Shown: one piece after another, positions 1 to 7,546 of the stretch | Layout: the number at the start of each line of letters is the position of its first letter | How positions within the stretch are numbered: position 1 is the stretch's first letter | NCBI GenBank assembly: GCA_000158135.1 | Contig: DS999531.1 | Location: 510,606-542,805, forward strand | DNA from: Rhodobacteraceae bacterium KLH11 | GTDB taxonomy: Bacteria > Pseudomonadota > Alphaproteobacteria > Rhodobacterales > Rhodobacteraceae | DNA length: 32,200 bases | Direction: 5' to 3' | Program-made: the position numbers and the translations under genes | The notes under the pieces: generated by a model | What the model saw: only the letters and a program-made list of their open reading frames with translations | Databases searched by the model: none | Told to the model about the DNA's origin: nothing

Positions 1-113
1 ACCCCGGGGATGAGATGCAATTCATCCCGGTTTCGCGCGATGCACTGGAAGAAATCCGCAACACCTGCACGGATGGCAGCGGTGGTGCCACCTGTCAGGA
101 GATCGCGGCATGA
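1..113 (+). CDS. pxpB: 5-oxoprolinase subunit B (PxpB/KipI family), C-terminal end only
   Basis: Only the last 36 codons are in the window; the frame is open from the left edge to the TGA at 111-113. The readable tail (PGDEMQFIPVSRDALEEIR) matches the end of PxpB/KipI proteins, where a PGD turn precedes a F-x-P-[IV]-S/D strand and a final helix. The known role of the family is one subunit of the PxpABC complex, which opens 5-oxoproline (pyroglutamate) to glutamate with ATP. The stop overlaps the ATG of the next gene (ATGA at 110-113), so the two are translationally coupled. The identity rests on this short tail plus the position immediately before pxpC and pxpA. Confidence 0.75.
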   Translation, partial: PGDEMQFIPVSRDALEEIRNTCTDGSGGATCQEIAA

Positions 114-1108
114 GCCTGATCGTCCATCGGATAGGGCCTGCCTGCACCATACAGGATCAGGGGCGCACGGGCTATCTGGATCAGGGGCTGTCACGCTCGG
201 GGGCTGCAGACGTGCTGGCCCTGCACGAAGGCGCAGCCCTGCTGGGCCAAAGCGCCACATGCGCCGCGCTGGAGATGGCAGGGATGGGCGGTGAATTCGA
301 GGCGACCGCGCCCCTGGCCATCGCCCTGACCGGTGCCCCGATGCAGGCCAGTATCGATGGCAGCCCGATCGTCTGGAACGCCTCGCACCAGCTGGAGCCG
401 GGGCAGCGGCTGACAATCGGCTCGGTCCTGCAGGGAAGCTATGGCTATCTGCATCTGGGTGGCGGCATCGACGCTGAGGTCATCCTGGGCTCACGTTCGG
501 CGCATCTGACAGCTCGGATCGGGCGTGCCGTTCAGGTTGGCGATGTATTGGCAGCCACCACAGGGCAGGGTCAGACCGGAATGAAGCTGGGCCAGGATGA
601 TCGCTTTGCGGGTGGCCTTTTGCGCGTGATCGCCAGCTTTCAGACCTCACTGTTTGATACAGACACTCTGACACGGTTTACGCAGACCGAATTCCAGCGT
701 GGCGCGCGCGCGAACCGGATGGGTATGCAACTGGACAGCACGGGAGCGGGGTTTGCCGCCAAGGGCCAGCTCAATATCCTGTCCGAGGTCATTACCCCCG
801 GCGACATCCAGATGACCGGCACCGGCACGCCCTTTATCCTGCTGCCCGAGTGTCAGACCACCGGCGGCTATCCCCGGATCGCAACCGTCCTGCCCTGCGA
901 TCTGCCCCGCGCGGCGCAGACCCCTGCAAACGGCAAGATCAGGTTCGAGCTGGTGACACGCGAACAAGCGCTCGCACTGCAATCCGCATATGACGCCGAA
1001 TGCGCGCGCCTGCCCGGCCGCGTTGAACCTTTGGTCCGCGATCCGCATGACATCCCGGACCTTCTGTCCTACCAATTGATCAGCGGAATGATCTCAGCCA
1101 CCGAGTAA
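110..1108 (+). CDS. pxpC: 5-oxoprolinase subunit C (biotin-dependent carboxyltransferase-like, KipA family)
   Basis: The 332-residue protein has the normal family length. It carries the hallmark C-terminal motif QTTGGYPRIA (around residue 250) and an N-terminal GRTGY-like motif (residues 21-25) typical of the KipA/urea-amidolyase carboxyltransferase fold. Family knowledge: PxpC works with PxpA and PxpB in the cytoplasm to convert 5-oxoproline plus ATP and water to glutamate. The ATG at 110 overlaps the pxpB stop and has AGGAG at 98-102 upstream. pxpA follows after 12 bases. Glutamate salvage from spontaneously formed pyroglutamate is the default role. A link to the amine catabolic genes further right is possible but not shown. 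Confidence 0.9.
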   Translation: MSLIVHRIGPACTIQDQGRTGYLDQGLSRSGAADVLALHEGAALLGQSATCAALEMAGMGGEFEATAPLAIALTGAPMQASIDGSPIVWNASHQLEPGQRLTIGSVLQGSYGYLHLGGGIDAEVILGSRSAHLTARIGRAVQVGDVLAATTGQGQTGMKLGQDDRFAGGLLRVIASFQTSLFDTDTLTRFTQTEFQRGARANRMGMQLDSTGAGFAAKGQLNILSEVITPGDIQMTGTGTPFILLPECQTTGGYPRIATVLPCDLPRAAQTPANGKIRFELVTREQALALQSAYDAECARLPGRVEPLVRDPHDIPDLLSYQLISGMISATE

Positions 1109-1120
1109 GGAGAACCATCA

Positions 1121-1882
1121 ATGCCTCGCGTCGATCTGAATGCCGATATGGGGGAAAGCTTTGGCCCATGGAATATGGGTGATGATGAGAGCCTGCTGAA
1201 GATCATCACCTCAGCCAACATCGCCTGCGGCTTTCACGCCGGAGACCCGGATGTCATGGCTGCGACGATGGCTCTGGCGGCCCAGAACGGTGTGGGCATC
1301 GGCGCACATCCGGGCTTTCCCGATCTACAGGGGTTCGGGCGGAGAAACATGAAAGTGCCCCATGACAGCCTGCGCAATCTGGTGCGCTATCAGCTGGGGT
1401 CGGCAATGGGCATGGCCAAGGCCATCGGTACAGAAGTGCGCCATCTGAAGCTGCACGGGGCGCTGGCCAATATGTGCTCGGTTGATATCGATATGGCGCG
1501 GGCTTGCTATCAGGGTGCCCTGGATGTGGACCCTGACATCATCATTATGGTGCTGGCTGCGACCAAACAGGAAGAAGCCGTAAGAGAGCTGGCGTGCAAA
1601 TGGGTCGGCGAAATCTTTGCCGACCGGGCCTATAATGACGATGGCACTCTGGTGGACCGGTCCCTGCCCGGGGCCGTGATCCATGATCCTGATCTGGCGG
1701 GACCGCGCATTCTGAACATGGTGAAAGAAGGGGCGATCATTACAGAATCCGGCAAGCGGCTTGAAACCTCGATCGACACGATCTGCCTGCACGGGGACGG
1801 GCCGACCGCGGTGCAGATCGCCCGTTCGGTGCGTGAGAATCTGGTCGCGGGCGGGGTCGAGGTGACAAAGTTCATTCGTTAA
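1121..1882 (+). CDS. pxpA: 5-oxoprolinase subunit A (LamB/YcsF family)
   Basis: The 253-residue protein begins with the family signature VDLNADMGESFGPW and continues with SANIACGFHAGDP (about residues 31-43). HPGFPDLQGFGRR, HLKLHGAL and a C-terminal CLHGD follow, all standard PxpA positions; its conserved His and Asp residues are thought to line the active site. The family catalyses the hydrolytic half of ATP-dependent 5-oxoproline cleavage to glutamate together with PxpBC. A clear ribosome site (AAGGAG at 1107-1112) precedes the ATG. It is the last gene of the pxpBCA run and converges on the TonB gene, with only 42 bases between them and no obvious terminator there. Confidence 0.93.
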   Translation: MPRVDLNADMGESFGPWNMGDDESLLKIITSANIACGFHAGDPDVMAATMALAAQNGVGIGAHPGFPDLQGFGRRNMKVPHDSLRNLVRYQLGSAMGMAKAIGTEVRHLKLHGALANMCSVDIDMARACYQGALDVDPDIIIMVLAATKQEEAVRELACKWVGEIFADRAYNDDGTLVDRSLPGAVIHDPDLAGPRILNMVKEGAIITESGKRLETSIDTICLHGDGPTAVQIARSVRENLVAGGVEVTKFIR

Positions 1883-1924
1883 CGATCCGGACCCGCTTGG
1901 CCAGATTGCAGCGGCGTGAGGCGT

Positions 1925-3022
1925 TCAGCCGTTCTGATAATAAAATGACAGCTTGCGGCTCTTCCCCCCCGGAGGTGGTGGAAACGGTGCCGCGCGTCTG
2001 ATCTGTTCGCGCGCCGCGCGCTCCAGTTCCCGCGAGCCGGAGCTGTCAACAATATTCACCCAAGCCAGTGATCCGTCAGGATTGATCTCAAAGAACACCT
2101 GCGCAAAGCCACGGACCGTGACAAAAACGACCGGAGCACGGTTGAGATGGACCAACACCTCGCCCGCGTAGTTGGTCGTGCTGGAATTCCCCCGCCCACG
2201 GCCACCCTGCTGACTTTGCCCGCTGCTGACCCGGAAAGGATCTGCGCCTTCCTTTTGATAGCGGGTCAGGGGTGACTCCACGACTTGCTGCGGATTGCGC
2301 AGGTTGTCGAAACTCCTGAAACCGTCCAGCGTTGGTTCTGGCTCAGCCGCCGGTCGACGGTCTGGCAGGCGGGGGCGTTTCGAGGCCAGCACCGCCTGTT
2401 CGGATGCGCCCGCATCTATGTCTGCCTCTTCCTGCACCGGTTCTTCCACCACTTCGGTGCTTTCGGGGCTTACCTCTGCCTGCTCGGGCGGTGTTACCGG
2501 ATCAGATGTGGGAGTATCTACCGGAGGCAAGGCAGCCAATTGTTCCGGCTCTGACGTGACCGGTGCCTGCGCCACGTCATCGACTGGCTCGGCTTCAACA
2601 GGCTGGGTCGCCGCAGGCTCAGCACTCGTGACCGTATCGGGGGTTGGCGGAGCAACAGATTCCGCAATCACCTCGTCCGACGCGTCCGGCTGCACCGCCT
2701 CCGAAACCCCCACATCAGGGGATGTGACCCGCCCGGGATCAGGAGAGGCGACGAGGGCTTGACTGGTAGGGATTTCAGCGCTGTCTGGCTCTGCTGCCTC
2801 TTCGGTTGGTGGTTCGGGGGTTTCGGCTTCTTCCGGTGTGACAGGTTCCGGCGCAACATCCGCAAGCTCTTCGAACGTGGTGCCCAGTTCAACTGCCTCG
2901 CCCGCGCCCTCACCCGCTTGCTGCTGCGGCAGATCGGCTCCGAAAAGACCAAGCCCCAGAACATGCAGCAGCAGCGACAGCAAGGCCGCAACACCGGCAA
3001 CAAAAGCCGACTTCCGGATCAT
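1925..3022 (-). CDS. tonB: TonB-family energy transducer
   Basis: The 365-residue protein has an N-terminal membrane anchor (residues 1-30, MIRKSAFVAGVAALLSLLLH...). A long Pro/Glu/Ala-rich periplasmic spacer follows (about 40-240), then a basic PDRRP stretch and a C-terminal TonB domain (about 285-365). That domain contains the expected pattern: a predicted strand ending INPDGSLAWVNIVDSSGS, then the helix ELERAAREQIRRAAPFPPPP. Such proteins carry proton-motive energy from ExbB/ExbD to outer-membrane receptors. It is the last gene of a minus-strand operon and overlaps the upstream exbD by 4 bases. No TonB-dependent receptor is in the window, so the substrate is unknown. TolA is less likely, because no tolB or pal is present and the C-terminal domain is of TonB type. 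Confidence 0.88.
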   Translation of the reverse strand: MIRKSAFVAGVAALLSLLLHVLGLGLFGADLPQQQAGEGAGEAVELGTTFEELADVAPEPVTPEEAETPEPPTEEAAEPDSAEIPTSQALVASPDPGRVTSPDVGVSEAVQPDASDEVIAESVAPPTPDTVTSAEPAATQPVEAEPVDDVAQAPVTSEPEQLAALPPVDTPTSDPVTPPEQAEVSPESTEVVEEPVQEEADIDAGASEQAVLASKRPRLPDRRPAAEPEPTLDGFRSFDNLRNPQQVVESPLTRYQKEGADPFRVSSGQSQQGGRGRGNSSTTNYAGEVLVHLNRAPVVFVTVRGFAQVFFEINPDGSLAWVNIVDSSGSRELERAAREQIRRAAPFPPPPGGKSRKLSFYYQNG

Positions 3023-3396
3023 TTCAGCGCCTGTTCGGTAACAAGATAAACCGATGGCGCGCCAAGCCTGCGCAGGGTGCCCGTCAGCTCGATCAACCGT
3101 TGCCCCGACACATTCCGATCCGGGACAATCCGGACCGGCCTGTTATCATGACCGCTCATATAGGTCTCCGGGTCGGTCTGCACGCCGCGAAACCTCAGCT
3201 CTCCATCCTGCGTGAGAACCAGTGCATCCGGTGGATCGCGCCCCTCCAGTTCAGCCGTATCCACAAGTTCCAGATCAGGGTCGAGCGGCGGCGCAACCGT
3301 ACCGGCAATCAGAAAGAAGATCAGCATCAGGAACACGACATTGATCAACGGGATGGTCGAATCTCGTCTGCGGCTGGGGCGGGCAGAGCGGATCAT
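3019..3396 (-). CDS. ExbD-like biopolymer transport protein with Asp-to-Asn substitution in the membrane helix
   Basis: The 125-residue protein has ExbD topology: a short basic cytoplasmic N-terminus (SARPSRRRDS), one membrane helix (about residues 17-35) and a periplasmic ExbD domain ending in VYLVTEQALK. The helix reads IPLINVVFLMLIFF. The family normally has PLID here, and that Asp is the proton-carrying residue (Asp25 in E. coli ExbD). In this protein it is Asn, encoded by AAT at 3340-3342 read on the minus strand. The gene lies 4 bases after the other exbD and overlaps tonB. It is probably a structural partner of the Asp-bearing ExbD in one mixed complex. The family call is firm; loss of proton transfer by this subunit is inferred. 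Confidence 0.85.
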   Translation of the reverse strand: MIRSARPSRRRDSTIPLINVVFLMLIFFLIAGTVAPPLDPDLELVDTAELEGRDPPDALVLTQDGELRFRGVQTDPETYMSGHDNRPVRIVPDRNVSGQRLIELTGTLRRLGAPSVYLVTEQALK

Positions 3397-3400
3397 CGGG

Positions 3401-3766
3401 TCACTCCAGCACCGTTACTGTCAGGCCATCGCGCCCGCGCAGCCGAACCAGCAGATCCACCAGACGCTGCGCTGATGCATCAGTATCAAGGCTGACCAGA
3501 ACCTGACCCGTTTCGATTTGCGCAGCCAGATCATCAAGCGTCACGGTGACCCCGTTCAGCGCGACCCGGTCGGTGCCAAGTTGCACAAAGACCCGTTCCA
3601 CCGGCTCTGCCGATGGGGCCGTGCCTGCGGTTGCGCTGCTGAGTTCCAGTTCCGCGAACCGCGAGAAGGTCGAGGATAACATGAAGAACAACAACAGCAG
3701 GAAGATGACGTCGATGAGGGGCGTCATCGACATGGGGCGTCTGACAAAGGGCGCCGTGTTACGCAT
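3401..3766 (-). CDS. exbD: ExbD biopolymer transport protein (Asp-bearing copy)
   Basis: The 121-residue protein starts MRNTAPFVRRPMSMTP, with a membrane helix carrying TPLIDVIFLLLLFFML; the conserved Asp is present. A periplasmic ExbD domain follows and ends LTVTVLE. The frame stays open well upstream (to 3922). The internal ATG at 3764-3766 is chosen because it gives the usual ExbD N-terminus and overlaps the end of the ExbB-type gene by 8 bases, as expected for coupled translation. Its role is to form, with the ExbB-type channel, the proton-driven motor that moves TonB. It is followed by the second, Asn-bearing ExbD. Confidence 0.88.
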   Translation of the reverse strand: MRNTAPFVRRPMSMTPLIDVIFLLLLFFMLSSTFSRFAELELSSATAGTAPSAEPVERVFVQLGTDRVALNGVTVTLDDLAAQIETGQVLVSLDTDASAQRLVDLLVRLRGRDGLTVTVLE

Positions 3767-4421
3767 GCTCAGCCGCCAGCGGCTGTGCGGCGCTGGGTTC
3801 GGGTTTGATAGATTGCCCCGGCACCAGAACGGTTCGCAAAGCCTTGTCGGCAAAAACCCGTTCGCGGGCGGTCCGGCTTTCGAACCAGGACAGAACCATC
3901 GATGTTGGCATCGCGACTGCAAGGCCAGCGGCCGTGGTTACCAACGCGACCCATATGCCGCCCGCCAAAAGCGACGGATCAACGGACGAGCCTGCGGATT
4001 GCAAACTCTGGAAGGCATCAATCATACCCAGAACAGTGCCGAACAGACCCAGAAGCGGCGCGATCTGGGCCACCGTATCCAAAAGCCGGAACCCGCGTTC
4101 CAGCTTGGCCAGTGCCAGCCCGGCCTCGGCATCCAGCCGGGCATCCAGATCAGGTGTGTCGGGGGCATACATCGCGACCTCGACCAGAGGGGCCAGATAG
4201 CTGCTGCTTTTTGAAAGGCGCGTGCGCGCAGTGGCGCGATCCCCCTCGTCCCAGGCCTGCAACGCCTGCGACAGGATCTTGTGCCGCCCTACCCCACAGG
4301 CTGCGTATTGCCACAACTTGTACAGGCTGACCGCCACCGTCAGCACCGACATCACCATCAGGATCGCGACAACAGGCCCACCGAGGGTAAGGATATCCCG
4401 CAGGGAAATCAGCACGCTCAT
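3759..4421 (-). CDS. exbB: MotA/TolQ/ExbB family proton channel protein
   Basis: The 220-residue protein has the three-helix ExbB/TolQ layout. The first helix is at about residues 13-35 (GGPVVAILMVMSVLTVAV). A cytoplasmic loop with ELxRGFR-like sequence (KLERGFRLLDTVAQIAPLLGLFGTV) follows, then helices at about 115-135 and 150-175 (GGIWVALVTTAAGLAVAMP). The TVAQIAPLLGLFGTVLGMI and TTAAGLAVAMP motifs are diagnostic. It should form the pentameric channel around the ExbD dimer in the inner membrane and power TonB. The ATG overlaps the stop of the upstream secreted-protein gene (4418-4421), and the 3' end overlaps exbD. Confidence 0.9.
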   Translation of the reverse strand: MSVLISLRDILTLGGPVVAILMVMSVLTVAVSLYKLWQYAACGVGRHKILSQALQAWDEGDRATARTRLSKSSSYLAPLVEVAMYAPDTPDLDARLDAEAGLALAKLERGFRLLDTVAQIAPLLGLFGTVLGMIDAFQSLQSAGSSVDPSLLAGGIWVALVTTAAGLAVAMPTSMVLSWFESRTARERVFADKALRTVLVPGQSIKPEPSAAQPLAAEHA

Positions 4422-4849
4422 CCCAACAGCTCCACATCAATCCGGCTGCGCAGAGACAGGGCCGATTGGCAAATCTCGCTTTCGGCCCCGTTCACCACGC
4501 AGGAACTTGCGCCGTTTATCAAAGCCTGCCCGACCGAACTGCAAGCCATCCCGGCCAGATCAAACTGCCTGACCCGTGGCCGATCCTGCGGCAGGTCGCG
4601 AAAATTGAAAACTGAAAGTGTTACAACGCCACCACCCGTATCAAAAATCACCGTCTCAAAGGCGGCGACATCGATCGCGGTCCCGGTTTGATTGTTCACC
4701 ACAAAGGTCAACCTGCAGGCTTCTCCAACATCTGTGACAGAATTGAGCTCTACAGAAAGCCCGCCCTTATGGCCTTCGGCAGATTGGGCCAAAACCTGAC
4801 CGGAAAACGCGCAGGCCAGAATTGTGAGAATAATGCGAAAGCTCAACAT
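4418..4849 (-). CDS. Small secreted protein of unknown function, first gene of the exbB-exbD-exbD-tonB operon
   Basis: A 143-residue protein is read from the ATG at 4847-4849. This start is preferred over an in-frame ATG at 4918 because it begins a clean Sec signal peptide (MLSFRIILTILACAFSGQVLAQS, likely cut after VLA). The mature part is a beta-rich domain (LSVELNSVTD...CRLTFVVNNQTG) with four cysteines that could form two disulfides. It overlaps exbB by 4 bases, so co-expression with the TonB motor is very likely. I do not recognise a characterised family. A periplasmic accessory role for TonB transport is a guess from context only. Confidence 0.7.
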   Translation of the reverse strand: MLSFRIILTILACAFSGQVLAQSAEGHKGGLSVELNSVTDVGEACRLTFVVNNQTGTAIDVAAFETVIFDTGGGVVTLSVFNFRDLPQDRPRVRQFDLAGMACSSVGQALINGASSCVVNGAESEICQSALSLRSRIDVELLG

Positions 4850-5090
4850 TGTTGGGGTACCTGTTTTCTTATAGCAACCTCGAATGCCCGCGCGCTTGGT
4901 GCTGGCAGCTCTACCCACTTATCCGATGCCTGATCATATCAAAGAGCGGGTGACGCCATTGTGAACTGGATGGTCCAGATGGGCAAGTTCGGGCAAGGGC
5001 CTGTCGGCCCGGGCCCGTTCTGTCCGCACACGACGCCGGACCGGTGCAAAGCCCCGGCAAACCATCGCCGCAGATAGGCGGAGTTCTGGT
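4850..5090. other. Intergenic region between the TonB operon and the CMD-like gene
   Basis: This stretch of 241 bases holds no convincing gene. It must contain the promoter of the minus-strand TonB operon and the 3' end signal of the upstream minus-strand CMD gene. A small GC hairpin (GGGCC-TGTC-GGCCC, 4997-5010) lies just past the CMD stop but lacks a T tract. No TGA-N9-TCA iron box was found here, unlike upstream of the imelysin operon. Confidence 0.5.
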
Positions 5091-5477
5091 CTAGGCTGCC
5101 TTCTCCTCGATCACCCTGCGGGCGACGCGGAAACATTCCAGCGCCTGAGGAACACCGCAATAAATTCCGATAACATGGATGATCGCGCGAATTTCTTCTG
5201 TGCTGACGCCGTTGTTGATCGCGCCCCGGCAATGAATTTCCCATTCGTGCATCTTGCCCAGCGCACCAATCATCGACAGGTTCATCATCGAGCGTGTTTT
5301 GGCATCGATCACATCATCGCCCCAGCCAAACCCCCAGCACCAGGCGGTCATCGCTTCCTGAAACGGACGGGTAAAATCATCGGCAGCGGCCAGATTCTTT
5401 TCGACATATTCGGCACCCAGCGTTGCCTTGCGCTGTTCAAGCCCTTTCAGGAACAGGTCTTCGTCAAATGCGCTCAT
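5091..5477 (-). CDS. Carboxymuconolactone decarboxylase family protein
   Basis: The 128-residue all-helical protein has the CMD core: KTRSMMNLSMIGALG (about residues 60-74), a helix with HCRGAINNGVSTEEIRAIIHVIGIYCG, and PQALECFRVARRVI near the end. The length fits gamma-carboxymuconolactone decarboxylase. There is no AhpD-type CxxC, so a peroxidase-reductase role is unlikely. Classical 4-carboxymuconolactone decarboxylase acts in protocatechuate breakdown, but no pca genes are present. Here it is the third gene of a minus-strand RpiR-Rieske-CMD operon, so it probably acts on, or protects against, an intermediate of that pathway. The reaction is not identified. Confidence 0.8.
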   Translation of the reverse strand: MSAFDEDLFLKGLEQRKATLGAEYVEKNLAAADDFTRPFQEAMTAWCWGFGWGDDVIDAKTRSMMNLSMIGALGKMHEWEIHCRGAINNGVSTEEIRAIIHVIGIYCGVPQALECFRVARRVIEEKAA

Positions 5478-5513
5478 GCTTTTGTCCTTTTCATTTCGGC
5501 ATCCCTGCGAAAC

Positions 5514-6596
5514 TCATACCCCATCCACGGCCTCGCGCATCCATTTTTGCAGATGCATGACGGGATGTTCCGAATTCACCCCACCGGCTGGATCGATCAC
5601 CAAGGGTCCCGGGCGATATCCGCGCGAATGCAGGCCCCGCTGAACGGATTCCACCAACCGGATATCCTCTTCCACCGTGGTGGCCCGATCCTGCGCCGCC
5701 AGTTGACGTATCTTGGGATCATCCACACCACCCACCGAATACCAGCCGCGCCAGACCACCACATGATCGGCATCCACGGCGCGCCAGTGATAGGTGTTCA
5801 GTACATTGCCCGGATAAACCTGAAACGAGAACATGGGCCACAGGAACCAGCTGGAATACTCATCAAAATGCGCAAAACCCGATTGAATATCATAGGTCAT
5901 GTTCTCAAGGCTCTGGCACTCGGTCGTATGCCGCAGGCACATGCCCTGAGGCTGGATGTCATAGGTTTCCGGCCTGACCACGCCATTCGCAAAGGTCGGA
6001 TGGTTCAGCGAACAGTGATAGCATTCGGAATAGTTCTCGACCGAGACTTTCCAGTTGCAGTTCTCGGGGATTTCAACCCATTCCAATGGCTTCAGGTCAG
6101 CCCAGTTGGGCACCCAGCGTTCCAATTCGGCGCGGGCTCCGGGGAACCAATCCTCCATCGGCGCGGCGTTTGGGTCGAGATTGACAAAGACAAAACCCAA
6201 AAGCTGTTCGGCACGAACCTCGGTCAGGCAGACCGTGGATTTGTCGAACCCCTCAACCACCTTGAGGTTGGGGCCGGCGCGCAATTCCCCGGTCAGCTCG
6301 TAAGTCCATGCGTGATAGGGGCAGACAACAACACGCGTTGTACCTGATCCGCTGACCAGCTGATGCGCCCGATGCTGGCAGACGTTGTAGAATACACGGA
6401 TTTTCTGGTCCCGCCCCCGGATGGCAAACAGGTCCTGACCCGCGATCTGAAACGCCACATAGGCACCCGGCTCGGCCAGGTCCGATGCGTGACAGCCAAA
6501 CTGCCAGGTCCGTGCCAAAACGCCCTCGGCTTCAATCCGGAACACCACCGGATCTGTATAATATCGCGCAGCGAGGGAATGGGTTGGTTCGGTCAC
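5514..6596 (-). CDS. Rieske non-heme iron oxygenase, alpha subunit (quaternary/tertiary amine demethylase type)
   Basis: A 360-residue protein. The Rieske 2Fe-2S ligands are Cys73-x-His75 and Cys92-x2-His95 (CQHRAH...CPYHAW). The mononuclear iron site is SECYHCSLNH with His194 and His199, plus Asp311 in EEDIRLVESVQRGL. Glu191 sits where most ring hydroxylases have the bridging Asp, as is known for the carnitine oxygenase CntA. This places it near the GbcA/CntA/stachydrine demethylase group, which oxidises N-methyl groups of betaines to formaldehyde. It lies 36 bases upstream of the CMD gene and overlaps the RpiR gene by 4 bases. No reductase gene is nearby, so electrons must come from elsewhere. 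The substrate is not determined. Confidence 0.88.
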   Translation of the reverse strand: MTEPTHSLAARYYTDPVVFRIEAEGVLARTWQFGCHASDLAEPGAYVAFQIAGQDLFAIRGRDQKIRVFYNVCQHRAHQLVSGSGTTRVVVCPYHAWTYELTGELRAGPNLKVVEGFDKSTVCLTEVRAEQLLGFVFVNLDPNAAPMEDWFPGARAELERWVPNWADLKPLEWVEIPENCNWKVSVENYSECYHCSLNHPTFANGVVRPETYDIQPQGMCLRHTTECQSLENMTYDIQSGFAHFDEYSSWFLWPMFSFQVYPGNVLNTYHWRAVDADHVVVWRGWYSVGGVDDPKIRQLAAQDRATTVEEDIRLVESVQRGLHSRGYRPGPLVIDPAGGVNSEHPVMHLQKWMREAVDGV

Positions 6597-7480
6597 GGCT
6601 CCTCCGCGTGATAAAGGCCCAGCTGGTGGCGGCGCTTGTGAAAGGTTTCGACCCGCGCGACGATCTCGTCGCTGGCTACGGCGATGACGAAGGACAGCAG
6701 TGTTTCCAGCAGCGCGATCGTGCTGATCGATGACGGAAAGAACTGAGGTGTGTCAGTTGAAATGACAAAACCATGATCCGCCAATCGCAACAACGGGCTG
6801 GCTGGGCTGTCCGACAGGCCAATGATGGTCAACCCCTGCTCTTTTGCGACCTCTGCGGCCTCAACCACTTCGTTCCGGTAAGGCTTGCAGGTCATGGCGA
6901 CCAACACATCGCGTTGATCCGCCCAGGCCAGATCGTCAATCGGATTCGATCCTGCCCGCGGGATCGCGTGAAACTGCACCATGCCGGTTGAGGCCAGATA
7001 GACAAAGTTCCGCGCGTTCGAATTGTTCACACCAACGCCCAGAACAAACACGTTGCGAGAGTTCCAGATTTCTTCCGCCGCCGCCTTCAACTGCTGGGCC
7101 GATATCGCTGCAAAGGTTTCCTCGATATTGCGCAAGGCGTCCTGCACCATATCCGCATAGAGCCCACCCATATTGCCGGTTTTGCGGATATCCTGCAGCC
7201 AGCGCGCCCGGTCCGGGAAATCGGCCTGCCCGCGCCGGATCGCGTCGCGAAACGGCACGCGAAAATCGTCATACCCTTCGAACCCGACCTGCCGGGCCAT
7301 ACGCACGATGGTGTTCGGCTTTACATTGGCAGCTTCGGCGATTTCACGCACCGTTGAAACCCCCACGTCCCGCGGGTTTTCCAGCACATAGGTGGCCGCC
7401 TTGCGCGCCTCGGGTGTCAGCTCAGGCAACTCATCAGCCAGCCGTTCGAGAATCGTATCTGATACATTTGTCCCATTCAT
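6593..7480 (-). CDS. MurR/RpiR family transcriptional regulator (HTH plus SIS domain)
   Basis: The 295-residue protein starts at ATG 7478-7480; an upstream in-frame extension to 7720 would run into the divergent gene. Residues 1-77 form the RpiR helix-turn-helix (LTPEARKAATYVLENP...STVREIAEAANVKPNTIVRMARQVGF). Residues about 120-260 form a sugar-isomerase (SIS) ligand domain (NVFVLGVGVNNSNARNFVYLAS...DVLVAMTCKPYRNEVVEAAEVAKEQG). Such regulators sense small metabolites through the SIS domain. It is the first gene of the Rieske operon and is divergent from the FAD/GcvT dehydrogenase, 66 bases away. It is therefore the obvious candidate to control both arms. The family call is secure; the ligand is unknown. 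Confidence 0.9.
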   Translation of the reverse strand: MNGTNVSDTILERLADELPELTPEARKAATYVLENPRDVGVSTVREIAEAANVKPNTIVRMARQVGFEGYDDFRVPFRDAIRRGQADFPDRARWLQDIRKTGNMGGLYADMVQDALRNIEETFAAISAQQLKAAAEEIWNSRNVFVLGVGVNNSNARNFVYLASTGMVQFHAIPRAGSNPIDDLAWADQRDVLVAMTCKPYRNEVVEAAEVAKEQGLTIIGLSDSPASPLLRLADHGFVISTDTPQFFPSSISTIALLETLLSFVIAVASDEIVARVETFHKRRHQLGLYHAEEP

Positions 7481-7513
7481 GATTGACGATGGTATTTTTG
7501 TTTGCTTACGGTG

Positions 7514-7534
7514 TCGAGAGGAAAATCGACTCGA
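7514..7534. promoter_or_regulatory. Candidate operator in the divergent RpiR / dehydrogenase promoter region
   Basis: An inverted repeat TCGAG-N11-CTCGA lies in the 66-base gap between the two divergent operons and touches the ribosome site (GAAGGAA, about 7533-7539) of the dehydrogenase gene. RpiR regulators bind inverted repeats, so this is a plausible self-regulatory site. The arms are only 5 bases, so chance is a real alternative. Confidence 0.25.
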
Positions 7535-7546
7535 AGGAACAGCCCA

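Noticed and set aside
1925..4421. Tol-Pal system (tolQRA)
   Set aside because: ExbB/TolQ and ExbD/TolR are hard to separate, but there are two ExbDs, a TonB-type C-terminal domain and no tolB, pal or ybgF.
4997..5010. Terminator of the CMD operon
   Set aside because: Only a 5-base stem with no T tract, so it is not listed as a feature of its own.
5175..6347. A 390-codon open frame on the plus strand opposite the Rieske gene
   Set aside because: It is a shadow of high-GC coding DNA; the minus strand carries intact Rieske and mononuclear iron motifs.
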